NCBI GenBank assembly: GCA_902729315.2
Contig: LR746277.1
Coordinates: forward strand, 567,501-631,500
DNA length: 64,000 bases
Direction of reading: 5' to 3'
DNA from: Spirodela intermedia
Lineage: Eukaryota; Streptophyta; Magnoliopsida; Alismatales; Araceae
Below are positions 13,185 to 24,264 of the stretch, piece after piece. Numbering within the stretch: position 1 is the first letter of the stretch; each line of letters begins with the position of its first letter. The notes beneath the pieces are model-generated. The model worked only from the letters and a program-made list of their open reading frames with translations. It made no database searches and was not told the DNA's origin. Position numbers and translations under genes: made by a program.

Positions 13185-13373
13185 ATGGCGACCGCGTTCC
13201 TTTTACTGAGAATACCTTCAATGATTCTTCTGTCTGGTTCAGTTCCTAGCCTCAACCATGGGCTCCTGGCTGCTCCTGCTCCTCTTCTTCCACTCCCTCC
13301 CTTTGACTTTGGCCGGTGGAAGTCAAACCGCCACGATCACAGTCAACGCGTCCTCGACTGTGGCGGAGACTGA
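13185..13373 (+). other. Overlapping upstream ORF of the heparanase-like gene
   Basis: A 62-codon ORF starts at an ATG in strong context (AAAAATGGCG, A at -3 and G at +4). It lies 73 nt before the main ATG (13258), in a different frame, and ends inside exon 1. Its first residues (MATAFLLLRIPSMILL) are hydrophobic like a signal peptide, but no homologue is recognised. If the mRNA starts upstream of 13185, scanning ribosomes would meet this ATG first, lowering main-ORF translation. If transcription starts later it is irrelevant. Confidence 0.45.
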
Positions 13374-16300
13374 TGATAATTTCGTCTGTGCCACCCTTGA
13401 TTGGTGGCCTCCCGAGAAGTGCAACTACGACCAGTGCCCATGGGGCATGGCTTCTGTGTTTAACCTGGTAAGGTTTCCCCTCATTCATCGAACAGAGTAT
13501 GTCAAGCGCCAGATTAATGTCAGGCTCTCATGCTTTCTGGTTGTTCTCAGGATCTACAGAATCCCCTCCTGGCGAAGGCCATCCGAGGTATGTTTAGGAT
13601 CATACGTGGTGATCCCATATTTTAACCATTTAATGAAATTTAAAATATTTCAGTGCATGGTGGGTTCGTGTGTAAAAAGAAATTTTAAATTTAATGTTTT
13701 TAAAATATTTTGTAATGCGGCAGAGATATTATAGAAGACGTGGGAGGTGGTAGCAGTTGAAGCTTTCTTTCTGTATGTTTTCTTAGGATAATTTTTTTTT
13801 AAAAATTATGAGAAGTAATTATGTGGCTGATGGTTCAGATCAGAAACAGGTTTCTGTTTGTAGATTTCGTTTTGATGTTTCATACGCATGCAATTTCTAG
13901 AATTTATTTATTTTAAAATAAAATTTTAGTATCACATACAGAGGACCTCGGAGATGTAAACAATTAATGTTTTCTAAAAAAAAAAATATTCTCGATAACA
14001 TTATTATAATCAAATTATTAATGCCTACTTGGACAAATGTCCAGATTAGGAACAGTTTCTATTCATAGAAACCTTTGAATTCCTGGTGGGCTGTTTTCAT
14101 TCTATCTGTGCGTGGTGCAGCCTTCAATCCCTTGAGGATAAGAATCGGTGGCTCTCTGCAAGACCAGCTGGTTTATGAGGAGCCAAGCATGGGCTATCCA
14201 TGCCGCCCATTCGAGAAGCAGGCAGATGGGATGTTTGGGTTCTCCACAGGATGTTTGAGCAGGGCGAAGTGGGACGAGCTCAACCTCCTATTTATGAACA
14301 CTGGGTATGTGTGAGAGCTATCACATAAATGATTTTATTGTCGACATGGAAACTATTACATCATACGAAAAATCATGAGGATTTTATTATCTGAAAAATA
14401 AACAAAACTAGATAGATTTTTAGAATTTGAAGAAATCAGATTCAACCCAGATAGGATATAATTAATAAATTTCCTGAGAGATAAATTAGCTATGAGAATG
14501 AGCAAAGGTGGATAGAATTTCAGATGAATGACTTTATAGATCTTTATGGCTGACCTATTTTACTATTTTAATGGATACCTGATAGATTCAGAAGACTCCA
14601 TCGGCTTTTCTTCATTTTCAATAAAAATATGAGCCATTTTTGTGGTTTAAACTGGGTCAAAGAACACTTGGCCAGCCATGAAGATTCAATGAATGAAAAC
14701 TGAATATAAACTCTTAAAATCGGGGTATCAGAGAACTCTAGACTAAACCGGAATGAATTTTTTTTGAAAATTTCCTGAAAATCAGGTGTAGAATATGTGA
14801 TTTTCAATAAATATCAGATGAATCAAAACCATGTAACCAAACCATCACGAAGTTGGTTTTCATTTTTTGTCGAACCATGATCTGAATGCTATCAAATATT
14901 AATTATAATAAGTTTTTATTTCTGTATTTTGGTCTCAACTCGCACTATCTCCCTTCTTCTCTCTTGCTCAGAGTGATTGTCACATTTGGCCTAAATGCAC
15001 TGCATGGGAGACACCAAACGCGCAGTGGTGTTTGGGCTGGTCCCTGGAACTCGAGCAATGCCCGTGCCTTCATGGAATACACAGCTTCAAAGGGATATCC
15101 AGTCGACTCTTGGGAACTCGGTAGCCTCACTCAACCTTTCTTTTTTTTTTTTTCTCTATTCATGTACAAGGCCATATTTTCATATTATAATCTCTTTAAT
15201 TATTTTTATGATGGTAATTTTGGAAATCTGGTAACCTCTACATAGTATCCTTTTTTTATTTTTTATTTTTTTCCTGTTCTTCTTCAAAGAGCATATTGTA
15301 TTATAATGATTGATTCCTTTCATTTATTTATTAAAATCTTGTTGTCAGATGATAGCCCATTTTCACACATTATAATTATATTAGGAAACGAGCTATCTGG
15401 GTCTGGAGTTGGGGCGAGGGTCAACGCTGGCGTCTATGGGAAGGACCTGATCAAACTGAAAGGAACTGTGAAGGAATTGTATGAGGGGTGGTCTTCGCAG
15501 CCTCTAGTCTTGGCCCCAGGGGGATTCTTTGATCACCAATGGTATATGGACCTTCTTCGTGCTTCAGGACCTGGAGTTGCTGATGTCATCACACATCATA
15601 TATACAACCTGGGCGCAGGTTAGTAATTTTATCAATTTTCATAATTTTATGAGAAAAACCCGTTGACTTCACCCAGAAATACTCAATTTTTATTCCTGTT
15701 ATAGCAAATATTGAATTGCCTCTTTAAAGAATCCTCGGTCTTTTTGTTCTTTCCAGGTAACGATCCTCAGGTTATTAATAGGATCCTGGATCCCCAGTAC
15801 CTGAGCCGGATAACCTCCACATTCCAAGATCTCCGGACCCTGGTCCAGAAGGACGGGCCATGGGCTTCCACCTGGATCAGCGAGTCCGGTGGGGCCTACA
15901 ACAGCGGCGGCCGTCTAATCTCTGACACCTTCTTAGACAGCTTCTGGTCTGCGTCTCTCTCTCGTGTCATTACTGCCTGCGCTTTTCTGGCATTCTTGAA
16001 TCCCCACTGCCACTGTCTTTCTCATGATCCAGGTACTTAGACCAGATGGGTATGGCTGCCAAGCACAGTACCAGGTGCTATTGCAGGCAGAGTTTGATTG
16101 GCGGCAATTATGGGCTCCTTGACCTCAACACCTTCATCCCAAACCCTGATTATTATGGGTAAACCAGTCCCTCCCCAAAAAGTCCGCTTAAAATTGATGG
16201 ATTGCGCCAATTATGATATTATTTGCATCAAAATGGCTTCTTCTCTTCTCCAGCGCCCTGTTGTGGCATCGGCTGATGGGGAGGGGCGTTCTAGAGGTCA

Positions 16301-16876
16301 ACCTCACAGGCTCGCCCTTCCTGCGGGCCTATGCCCACTGCACCAAGAACAGGGTTTGGCTTCTGGCTTCTCTTCCTCCTCCTCCTCCTCCCTTGGACTC
16401 TTGCAGGAAAATGGTTAATTTGCGTTGGAATATGTATCAAGGTTGATGGGTGACGGGGGGTTGACTTTTGATTGGGTCTTCTGCAGGGGGGACTCTCCCT
16501 GCTCTTCATCAACCTCAGCAACAGCACTGATTTCATCGTCGACGGCGACGGCCACCTGTTCTCCGGCGTTGTTAGGGACAGCGCTCTGATGCACGGGCTC
16601 AAGAGCGCGGTGGCCTGGATCGGGAGGGAGGCCTCGGAAGGTGGCGGCGCCGCCGCCGGCGGCTGCCGGGAGGAGTACCACCTCACCGGGAAGGATGGCC
16701 GCCCCCGGAGCAAGACGGTGCTGCTGAACGGTGTCCCCCTGGAGCTCACCGCCGGCGGAGATATCCCCGCCATGGATCCTCTGCTGGTTCCTCGGCAGTC
16801 CCCAATCCGGATCATGCCCCTCTCCGTTGCCTTCGTCGTCTTCCCCTACTTCCACGCCCCTCCCTGCTGCGCATGA
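13258..16876 (+). CDS. Heparanase-like protein (GH79 family endo-beta-glucuronidase type)
   Basis: Nine exons join in frame, with boundaries good to about 1 nt: 13258-13467, 13551-13587, 14121-14304, 14972-15120, 15385-15618, 15757-15946, 16033-16158, 16254-16353, 16487-16876. They give about 539 aa, normal for plant heparanase-like (AtGUS-type) proteins. The first 20 residues are a hydrophobic signal peptide (MGSWLLLLLFFHSLPLTLAG), so the product is probably secreted to the wall or vacuole. GH79 marks are RIRIGGSLQD, the acid/base motif WELGNELSG spanning exons 4-5, and the likely nucleophile in WISESGGAYNSGG. The C-terminal block REEYHLTGKDG...VLLNGVPLEL is also typical. In plants these enzymes are thought to trim glucuronic acid from arabinogalactan proteins or flavonoids; the substrate here is unknown. 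The start is the ATG followed by the signal peptide; an overlapping upstream ORF precedes it. Donors of exons 6 (GTCTGC) and 8 (GTTTGG) are weak. Fragments of this gene occur at 4.9, 21.7, 23.1 and 23.7 kb. Confidence 0.92.
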
Positions 16877-16910
16877 ACCCTTCTGCTCCCGACAACAATC
16901 AGAACAATAC

Positions 16911-16936
16911 TCTCTCTCTCTCTCTCTCTCTCTCTA
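16911..16936. repeat. (CT)n microsatellite in heparanase-like 3' flank
   Basis: A short CT run lies about 35 bp after the stop codon, probably in the 3' UTR. Confidence 0.85.
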
Positions 16937-17049
16937 AGTCTAAGTTAATGAGCATATGTTGGAGCCGGTCGCCGCTTGCGGAAGAGAGCAGCCACATCTC
17001 ATTGTTGCAGACGTAGGAGGCCATCCTCTCCCTCTTCACTGCCCCTTCC

Positions 17050-17397
17050 CTTCATCAAGAGGGCTGACCAGCCAGTAGGGTATGGAGGTGACGGTGCGGC
17101 TGATGGCGAGCCAGATCGCGCCGAAACCGGCTGATGACGGGCGGCGCCGACAAGGAGGATGCCCCATGGGGGTATCCGGTTGCAGAAGACCCCAGGGAGC
17201 ACACCGATGTTCTCACCGACGCCATTGGCAACTCCGAGGATGGTGAGCTGCTGCTGCGTCAGTCCCAGGGCCGACTTGAGGGCAGGAGAGTAGAGAGGGA
17301 AGGTGTAGCCGCATCCCGCTGCCATCTGAACCCACACCGCCGCCCCCAGCCCCACCCACGGCGGCCGAGAGCCGTTCTTCACCGCCATCGCCGGCAT
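17050..17397 (-). pseudogene. Nodulin-like MFS transporter exon 1 fragment, frameshifted
   Basis: This inverted duplicate of exon 1 of the MFS gene at 27398-30358 starts at the equivalent ATG (17397) and encodes the same first membrane region (PPWVGLGAAVWVQMAAGCGY, ALGLTQQQLTILGV). One base is missing near 17130 relative to the intact gene, so the frame shifts after GILLVGAA and no MFS sequence follows. It ends where the intact gene has its first donor site, and no further MFS exons lie beside it. It points toward the 3' end of the heparanase-like gene, and its copied upstream DNA (17398-17810) may keep promoter activity. Confidence 0.88.
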
Positions 17398-17810
17398 CTT
17401 TCCCCCACCAATCGGCCTGCAGAACTTCACGCAGTGAATAGGGCAGGGGATGGTCCAATGGAGAGCGCTGCAGTGCTCGAAGCTCGTTTCCGCTAAGGGT
17501 ATCGAATAGCAGTGGCAGTTCCCCGCGTGTGAGAATGACCCGACGGACCTCTCTTTAGGTGACGCGTGTCCTTTTAGCGGGCGCCAAATGCAGTGAATGA
17601 TATGCTTGGTGAACTACGCTGCCGCCAACCTTTGCCACCTGAAGGGTTAAGCAGATGCCACGTTTGGAGACGAAAATGGGCCGGTAGGCTATTATCCATC
17701 TTCCATCACGCTATCACTGGTTCGGCCCAAAATGAGATGGAGCAAGCGGGTCGGCCCAAACTCCTGAGAACAACTAGCGACTCGGGCCCAAAATCTGAGG
17801 AACCGGCCCA

Positions 17811-18000
17811 ATTGCCGTCATATGATCCTGAGTGAAGCATAATATTCTATTTGTCCCCGTTGTGGAATTAAATAATTGTTGAAATACTTGATGAGTTGGA
17901 GACTGGTCTTGAAACTTGAAGGTTTCTGAATCTATCATCTAGTTGGGACTTCTATTCCATCTTGATTTATGTTGTTGTGTAAAAATTAAGTCTTAAGTCT
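17811..18000 (+). repeat. 190-bp repeat, copy 1
   Basis: It begins CCAATTGCCGTCATATGATC and runs through AATACTTGATGAGTTGGAGA to AAAAATTAAGTCTTAAGTCT. Similar copies are at about 26280-26480 (inverted) and 27826-28018 (direct, inside MFS intron 1). The natural home is probably the MFS intron. Confidence 0.85.
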
Positions 18001-18079
18001 CTCTTAAAAAGAAACATATGCGTCAAATATTTTTATTTTATTTATCAACAATACTAAAATATTATTAGTTTATCTAAAA

Positions 18080-19024
18080 TGTTTAAATACTTTTTTATCT
18101 AAAATGGTGATAAAACCCTACCACTTTATTATTACATAATATTTGTTTTAAAACTAGAATTTTTGTGCTTTAATTAGTTCTCTTACTAAAACATACCATT
18201 AATCAATGAGATTGTCTAAGTAGGCTACAAGTACATATTTCTCACAGAATTTATCCTTCATTTGGGCCCAAGTTTCTATAGAATTCTCTTGTCAATTTTG
18301 AATAGAAAACTCAACATTTTTCTAAAAGATCTTCACCTGTCTTCCTAATTTCATCTCTACGAATTTAACCTTCCTAAACTCAAGTATGTCATACTATTTA
18401 AAATAACTATTTAGTTTGAATTCCCAATCAAGATAGTCCTTAAGATCTCTAAAACCCTCAAAATACGGAGCATCAGCTTGAATACTTTTCTAGATTTGAT
18501 TCCAATGGTTATTGAGATCGGGTAAACGTTGATCACAACCGTTATGCAGGTTGTAGGGATCATAAAGAGCAGGTGGACATCTATCATGATCATTGGGGTT
18601 ATTATAATGATCATAGGGATCAAGATGATGACAAGCACGATTGAAGAATTGGGTAGCATGAGGGGTAGGATCGGAAGGAAATGGAGTAAGGGGTGGCTCA
18701 TCAAGCGTAGGAGAATGATGAGAGGTTTGACCTAGGACCTAGATGGGAGGGGGTGAATGATGTGGGTTTCCTCGGACTTACAATTTAAGTCGGCGAGTGC
18801 ATTCATGCACCGCCTCGATAGAACTAGTCAAAGCGAGTATCTATGTTAGTGACACGAGTACTTAGATCACGAATGGCATCTAAGACATGACTCATATCAC
18901 TACATGATGGTGGTGGTGGTGGTGGGTTCTTAGTAAGGAGAGGATCCTCACAGGAATCATTGGGGTGATCATTCATGATGATGCATTTATCAGACCATAT
19001 GAATGGGATGAAGAATGAACACAA
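18080..19024 (-). mobile_element. Decayed Ty3/gypsy-type gag, left copy
   Basis: Minus-strand reading starts with an ORF from 19024 (PPPPPPSCSDMSHVLDAIRD, then a heptad-like stretch) and hits a stop at 18824. Further on, the pieces ADAPYFEGFRDLKDYLDWEF, then LNSYFK, YDILEF and WAQMKDKFCEKY match the typical order of a plant Ty3/gypsy capsid domain. Several in-frame stops interrupt them, so it is dead. The part below 18803 is duplicated at 25494-26140. No protease, reverse transcriptase or integrase was seen next to it. Confidence 0.72.
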
Positions 19025-19055
19025 CTACTTCATGGAAGGGTCAAGGACACATGTT

Positions 19056-19071
19056 AGGCTTTGATACCAAA
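19056..19071 (-). mobile_element. Putative retrotransposon primer-binding site
   Basis: The minus strand reads TTGGTATCAAAGCC just upstream of the gag ORF. It matches the usual initiator-tRNA-Met primer site (TGGTATCAGAGCC) with one mismatch, and lies 2-3 nt inside a possible LTR end (TGTATCA). Confidence 0.6.
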
Positions 19072-19072
19072 T

Positions 19073-20102
19073 TTGATACAGGATGAATATGACTAATGCA
19101 GATGAAATGGATAGGAAATACAGGGGTATATAACAAGCCACGAAACTCACACACGATCGAATCTAAACCTTTGAAAACCAACTATGATGAGGTGAGAAGA
19201 CCATTCCATTCCTCGATCGAGGGTGGGAGCACTACCTCAAGTCACCGTGATAAAACAAAGCTTCACATTTCAAAATCTTAGTCGACCTTCAAGCAATGAA
19301 ATTGCAGCCCACTCAACAAGTCTCGAGCCCACATAGTTGAATCTGATGGTGGTGGAAACACACATGAGGAAAGACAGGATGAAATCAAAACACATGATCA
19401 CCAGAGATGGCTGAGAGGAAACCTTTGGCATTTGCACGCCGCAATGTTGACGTCGATGGTAGAGTGGAGGAGGACGAGCCCATCGTGGAGCTTTGTCTGC
19501 AGGGTGTGTACGATCGATGTGCAGGGTGAAAGGTTGGTGTGCAAGGCGAGTCGTCGTGGCACGTCCGCCAGGTGTGGGATGCACGAGTGCTTGGGCAAGA
19601 TGCACGGGACACATGAGCGCCCGTGGAAGACTCATATGTGGCACATTACTAGTGCTCCGAGGGACGCTAATCTGCACGTTGTCTGGCACACGAATGTTGA
19701 CAAAGAGACCCGCTAGTGACGACAAAGGGGGTTGGCCATAGAGTAGGGGGGGAGCCACGCGACAGCGCTGGCAGTCACACAAATCCCTTAGGGCATGATC
19801 TCTTGTATAAGAAAACTCTTATAAAGATCAAAACTGTCATTCAATAGAAACCTTAGGCCTATTTATAGGCCTTGGGAGGAGAGAGAGGATTACAACCTAA
19901 AGTAAATAAAAAGAATTAAATATGGGTAAATCTTAATAGTAATAGAAGTTTAGATATGGAGCTCAAGTCTACCAACAGCGATGTGGAGTGGCCTTGATAG
20001 TTTGGAGGGTCTCCGAAGGAGGTGACGTGGAGTCCAATGGTGTCATGGTCGTCGATGGTGGAACTAGGGTTCTGCCCCACCATTTATTTACATTTTACAA
20101 CA
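19073..20102 (-). mobile_element. Putative LTR of the gag-bearing element
   Basis: About 1.03 kb between the primer-binding site and 20102. On the minus strand it starts TGTTGTAAAATG and ends TGTATCA, giving TG...CA ends. A TATA box (CCTATAAATAGG) sits near 19860-19870 on the minus strand, about 235 bp from the proposed start. The internal ORFs (19270-19790) look accidental. A second LTR was not found in the window, so the limits are provisional. Confidence 0.5.
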
Positions 20103-20547
20103 AGTTATTTCCATTTCTTATGTGTTTTGATTGAAATGAGTAGAACTAATTCAAAACTTGATGAATGATCTTCGTTCTTCTTCTAAATCCTCTGAAACTC
20201 GTTTGAGATTAAGTTAAGATCATTTTTAACTTATTTTCTATTGATTTTTACAGTCGAATCTTAATGTATCTATGTTCTCGATATCTTACAAATAATGATT
20301 ATTCTTGTATTTTTGAATATGAAATCATTGAGATTAAAAGCTACTTAATGATCATGAACTGTTAAAATAATATGGAGACATTCATAGTTGACCTCATGTC
20401 ATGTGTGCAAATTTTTGAGCACACATTTGTCCAAGAATAATAGTCATCATGAAAACGACTTGACTGTATTTCTCTCTTTTCTTATTATCATCTTATTTCT
20501 CTCTCACCCTCTCTCGTGAGACCACTTCTTTTCTCTATATCTCTCAT

Positions 20548-20582
<35 letters not shown>

Positions 20583-21729
20583 CAATCTCCACTTTCTTTC
20601 CATTGATTGATCTCCTTCCTTCTCCTTCTCTCTCCCTCTCTCTCTCTCTTTGTGTCCTTTCTCTCTCTTCGACTCGCATGAGATTTCCTCATTTATCTTC
20701 TCTCTCTCTTCTCTCTCTTTTTCTCCTACCTTTTCTTTGCTTCCCTTTCTTTATGCTTCCCTTCTCACCTTTTTATTTTATTATTTCTATTAAATATTCA
20801 TAAAATATTAAAATCACTTTATATATAAATTAAATTAGTTTTCACAACAAATTAATCAATCTCCCTATATTCGACTTGAGACTTAATTCTATATTAATGT
20901 TTTAGTAAGTATTAGTTATAAATATTATTAGATAATGTGCATTTAAACATAATGACAAGTACACATCAGTTTGAAATTAAGAGAGAAAAGAAAGTATTTA
21001 GTTATGACTAATTAAATTAAATTAAATAGAGCATAACAAACAAAGATGATGAATCTAACAAAGATAATAAAGCAAACACAAGCCACATTGGAGAGTACTC
21101 TATTGAATCTAACCACCACTTAGAGGGAGACCAACATGTTGGGTTCTATGTGGCTATGTGAAGTACCAAGAGGAGGGGTGAATTAGTTTCTTACATTTTA
21201 TGCATATATGTATAAGTGTTGACACACGTTCTAACATAGTTTATGAAATCTATATATAATTTAACTTAAAAATCTTATCTTCATTGTGTGGTCATTTTAG
21301 TTTCTTTTTCTCTTTCTCTTACTCTTAATGATGATGGGCACATAGATTTTATATTGGTTCACCCTTCCTTATGTTAAGTTCAATATTAGAAGATCTTTCA
21401 TCTAGATTTCTATTATTTGTAAATGAAAATATATCTAACTTCATAGGTCTTGTTTTTCCAACATAGTTGTTTGATCTCCAAGAGATCTCACCCCTCTAAG
21501 GGTAGGTCTTGTCTCATGACATTGTGTGCTGAAGTCGGGACATAGTTCTCCTCAAAGAAAAATACCTTTCACAAGTGTAATCTAGTCCTCAGCACCTCGT
21601 GTTTTAACATTATCTTCTATTTACTGACCACTCATATTACCTTAAGGCTTTATATAGAGAGACAGGTTCTAATACAGTTGTTTGATTCGTAAATTACTAC
21701 AAGTTTTGATTCCTTAGTTAGAATGTGAG
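20103..21729. other. AT-rich region with CT microsatellites and a possible TE motif
   Basis: No gene recognised. (CT)n runs occur at 20552-20579 and around 20630-20650, inside a broad pyrimidine-rich stretch (20460-20770). At 21166-21190 the sequence ACCAAGAGGAGGGGTGAATT resembles a motif also seen inverted at 59672-59710, probably from dispersed retroelements. Confidence 0.5.
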
Positions 21730-22960
21730 GTTGCTTTAAAATATTTCAATACATGGTGAGTTTGTGTGTAGAAAAAAATTAAAATTTAATCTTTTAAAAA
21801 TATTTTATATCACGGTTGAGATTTTACAAAAGACATGGGGGGTGGTGGTAGCAGCTGAAGCTTTCTTTCTGTATGTTTTCTTAGGATAATTTTTTTCAAA
21901 AAATTATGAGAAGTAATTATGTGGCTGATGGTTCAGATCAGAAATAGCTTTCTATTTGTAGATTTCGTTTTGATGATTCATATGCATGCAATTTCTAGAA
22001 TTTATTTATTTTTAAATAAATATTTAGTATCACATACAGAGGACCTCGAAGATGTAAACAATTAATGTTTTCTACAAAAAAAAATTATTCTCCATAACAT
22101 TATTATAATCAAATTATTAATGCCTACTTGGATAAATGTCCAGATTAGGAACAATTTCTATTCATAGAAACCTTTGAATTCCTAGTGGGCTGTTTTCATT
22201 CTATCTGTGCGTGGTTCAGCCTTCAACCCCTTGAGGATAAGAATCAGTGGCTCTCTGCAAGACCAGCTGGTTTATGAGGAGCCAAGCATGGGTTATCTAT
22301 CCCGCCCATCCGAGTAGGCAAATGGGATGTTTGGGCCCTCTAGAGGATGTATGAGTAGGGTGAAGTGGGACGAGCTCAACCTCCTATTTATGAATACTAG
22401 GTATGTGTGACAGTTCTCTGTGAGTCATTGGATTTTTATTCTATCACATATAAAGGATTTTGTTGTGGAAATGGAAACTATTAAAGCATACGAAAAATAT
22501 TAAGGATTTTATTATCTGAAAAATAAAAAAATAGATAATTTTTTTAAAATTTGAAGAAATCAGATTCAACCCAGATAGGATATAACTCATAATTTTTCTG
22601 AAAGAAAAATTAGCTATGAGAATGTGCAAGGGTGGATAGAATTTAGATGAATGACTTTAGATCTTTATGGCTGACCTATTTACTATTTTAATGAATACCT
22701 GATAGATTCAGGAGACTCCATCGGGTTTTCTTCATTTTCCATAAAAATATGAGCCATTTTTGTGCTTTAAACTAGGTCGAAGAACATTCCACCAGCCATG
22801 AAGATTCAATGAATGAAAACTGAATATAAATTATTAAAATCAAGGCAGCAGGGAATATGCAAGAAAATTGAAAATCTCTTGAAAATCAAGTGTGGAATAT
22901 GTCATTTTAAATAAATATATCATGAATCAAAACCATGTAATGAAAATATGTGCTGGTTTG
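21730..22960 (+). pseudogene. Heparanase-like gene fragment X (intron 2, exon 3, intron 3)
   Basis: Collinear with about 13640-14850 of the intact gene. Exon 3 is readable at about 22220-22400 (ISGSLQDQLVYEEPSMGY), but a TAG replaces the codon after RPSE, the motif RIRIGG has become RISG, and other changes follow. It carries an extra ~27 bp after the exon 3 donor that the intact gene lacks but the inverted fragment at 23.1 kb shares, so fragments X and Y come from a common intermediate. Nothing coding remains. Confidence 0.85.
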
Positions 22961-23049
22961 ATCTTTAGGAAATTAGAATAATTTCCCATCTAGGTTTAAT
23001 CGTTCTTCAATGTCATACTAAAAATTCTAAGAATTCACAGACTATCCTT

Positions 23050-23520
23050 TTATTTCCATTTTGACAATAAAATCCTTTTATGTGATAGAATAAAAATCCA
23101 ACGAATCACAGAGAGCTCTCACATATACTCACTCTTCATAAATACGAGGTTGAGCTCGTCCCACTTCGCCCTACTCAAGGATTCTCCAGAGAACCCAAAC
23201 ATCCCATCCGTCTGCTTCTTGAAGTGGGTGTCATGGATAGCCCATGCTTGGCTCCTCATAAACCAGCTGGTCTTGCAGGGAACCACCGATTCTTATCCTC
23301 AAGGGGTTGAAGGCTGAATCAAGAACATATAGAATGACAACAGCCCACCAAGGCTTGAAAGGTTTATGTGAATAGTAAATTGTTCCTAATCTGGACCTTT
23401 ATCCAAGTAGGCATTACAATGATGTTATAGCAAGCATTAATTGTTTACATCTCCGAGGTCCTCTTGAGGCATCTCAGCCTAAATTGCAGATAGTGTTACT
23501 AAAATTTATTTATTTTAAAA
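23050..23520 (-). pseudogene. Heparanase-like gene fragment Y (exon 3 region), inverted
   Basis: The reverse complement of exon 3 and flanking introns, aligned to 21995-22475 and to 13930-14340. The plus strand shows, for example, CATGCTTGGCTCCTCATAAA, complementary to the exon 3 EEPSM codons. Together with fragment X it forms an imperfect palindrome with a spacer of about 575 bp. Small deletions and substitutions break the frame. Confidence 0.83.
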
Positions 23521-23669
23521 AGTAAATTGTATTAATTTTATGCATATGAACATTTTTTGTATTATCATGGTCTTAAATTTTTGTTAAATTTTAAACCTGC
23601 CATCAAAGAAATTGAAAGGTTGGCTCCATCATGAAATCATGAATCTCTAAATAGAAGTCTGTTTCTATT

Positions 23670-24264
23670 CTAAATCATTTTCAGTAAAAATATGAGCCAT
23701 TTTTGTGGTTTAAACTGGGTCAAAGATCACTTGGCCAGCCATGAAGATTCAATGAATGAAAACTGAATATAAACTCTTAAAATCGGGGCATCAGAGAACT
23801 CTAGACTAAACCGGAATGAATTTTTTTTGAAAATTTCTTGAAAATCAGGTGTGGAATATGTGATTTTCAATAAATATCTGATGAATCAAAACCATGTAAC
23901 CAAACCATCACGAAGTTGGTTTTCATTTTTTGTCGAACCATGATCTGAATGCCATCAAATATTAATTATAATAAGTTTTTATTTCTGTATTTTGGTCTCA
24001 ACTCGCACTATCTCCCTTCTTCTCCCTTGCTCAGAGTCATTGTCACATTTGGCCTAAATGCATTGCATGGGAGACACAAAATGCGCAGTGGTGTTTGGGC
24101 TGGTCCCTAGAACTCGAGCAATGCCCGTGCCTTCATGGAATACACAGCTTCAAAGGGATATCCAGTTGACTCTTGGGAACTCAGTAGCCTCACTCAACCT
24201 TTCTTTTTTTTTTTTTTTCTCTATCCATGTACAAGGCCATATTTTTATATTATAATCTCTTTAA
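23670..24264 (+). pseudogene. Heparanase-like gene fragment Z (intron 3 end, exon 4, intron 4 start)
   Basis: Very similar to 14610-15199 of the intact gene, including the polypyrimidine tract and AG before exon 4. Exon 4 (about 24033-24182) keeps the frame (VTFGLNALHGRH) but has TAG instead of the Trp codon in AGPWNSS, and the donor region has changed to ACTCAGTAGCC. Similarity stops abruptly in intron 4 near 24264, almost the same point where the fragment at 4870 begins. Confidence 0.87.

Larger units (their letters stand above)
17050..18803 (-). repeat. Left arm of a large inverted repeat (MFS promoter, exon 1, gag remnant)
   Basis: Reading the minus strand, this arm matches 25494-27745. 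17050-17810 corresponds to 27745-26990 (MFS exon 1 and its upstream DNA), and 17811-18803 corresponds to 26480-25494 (gag remnant and flank). By eye the match is very close in many stretches, for example 18411-18735 against 25558-25882. The arms differ mainly by about 500 bp present only on the right (26482-26990). The spacer is about 6.7 kb. Confidence 0.88.

Noticed and set aside
17593-17835. ORF present in both inverted arms (also 26879-27202, minus)
   Set aside because: It is antisense to the MFS upstream DNA; the apparent conservation follows from the inverted repeat, and the C-terminal part differs between copies.
18411-18704. 97-aa hydrophobic ORF, nearly the same at 25589-25882
   Set aside because: It is an out-of-frame reading of the gag remnant; the frame with capsid-like residues is the one containing stops.
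19270-19790. Several overlapping ORFs on both strands
   Set aside because: They fall inside the putative LTR, have no recognisable domains, and are explained by its higher GC content.
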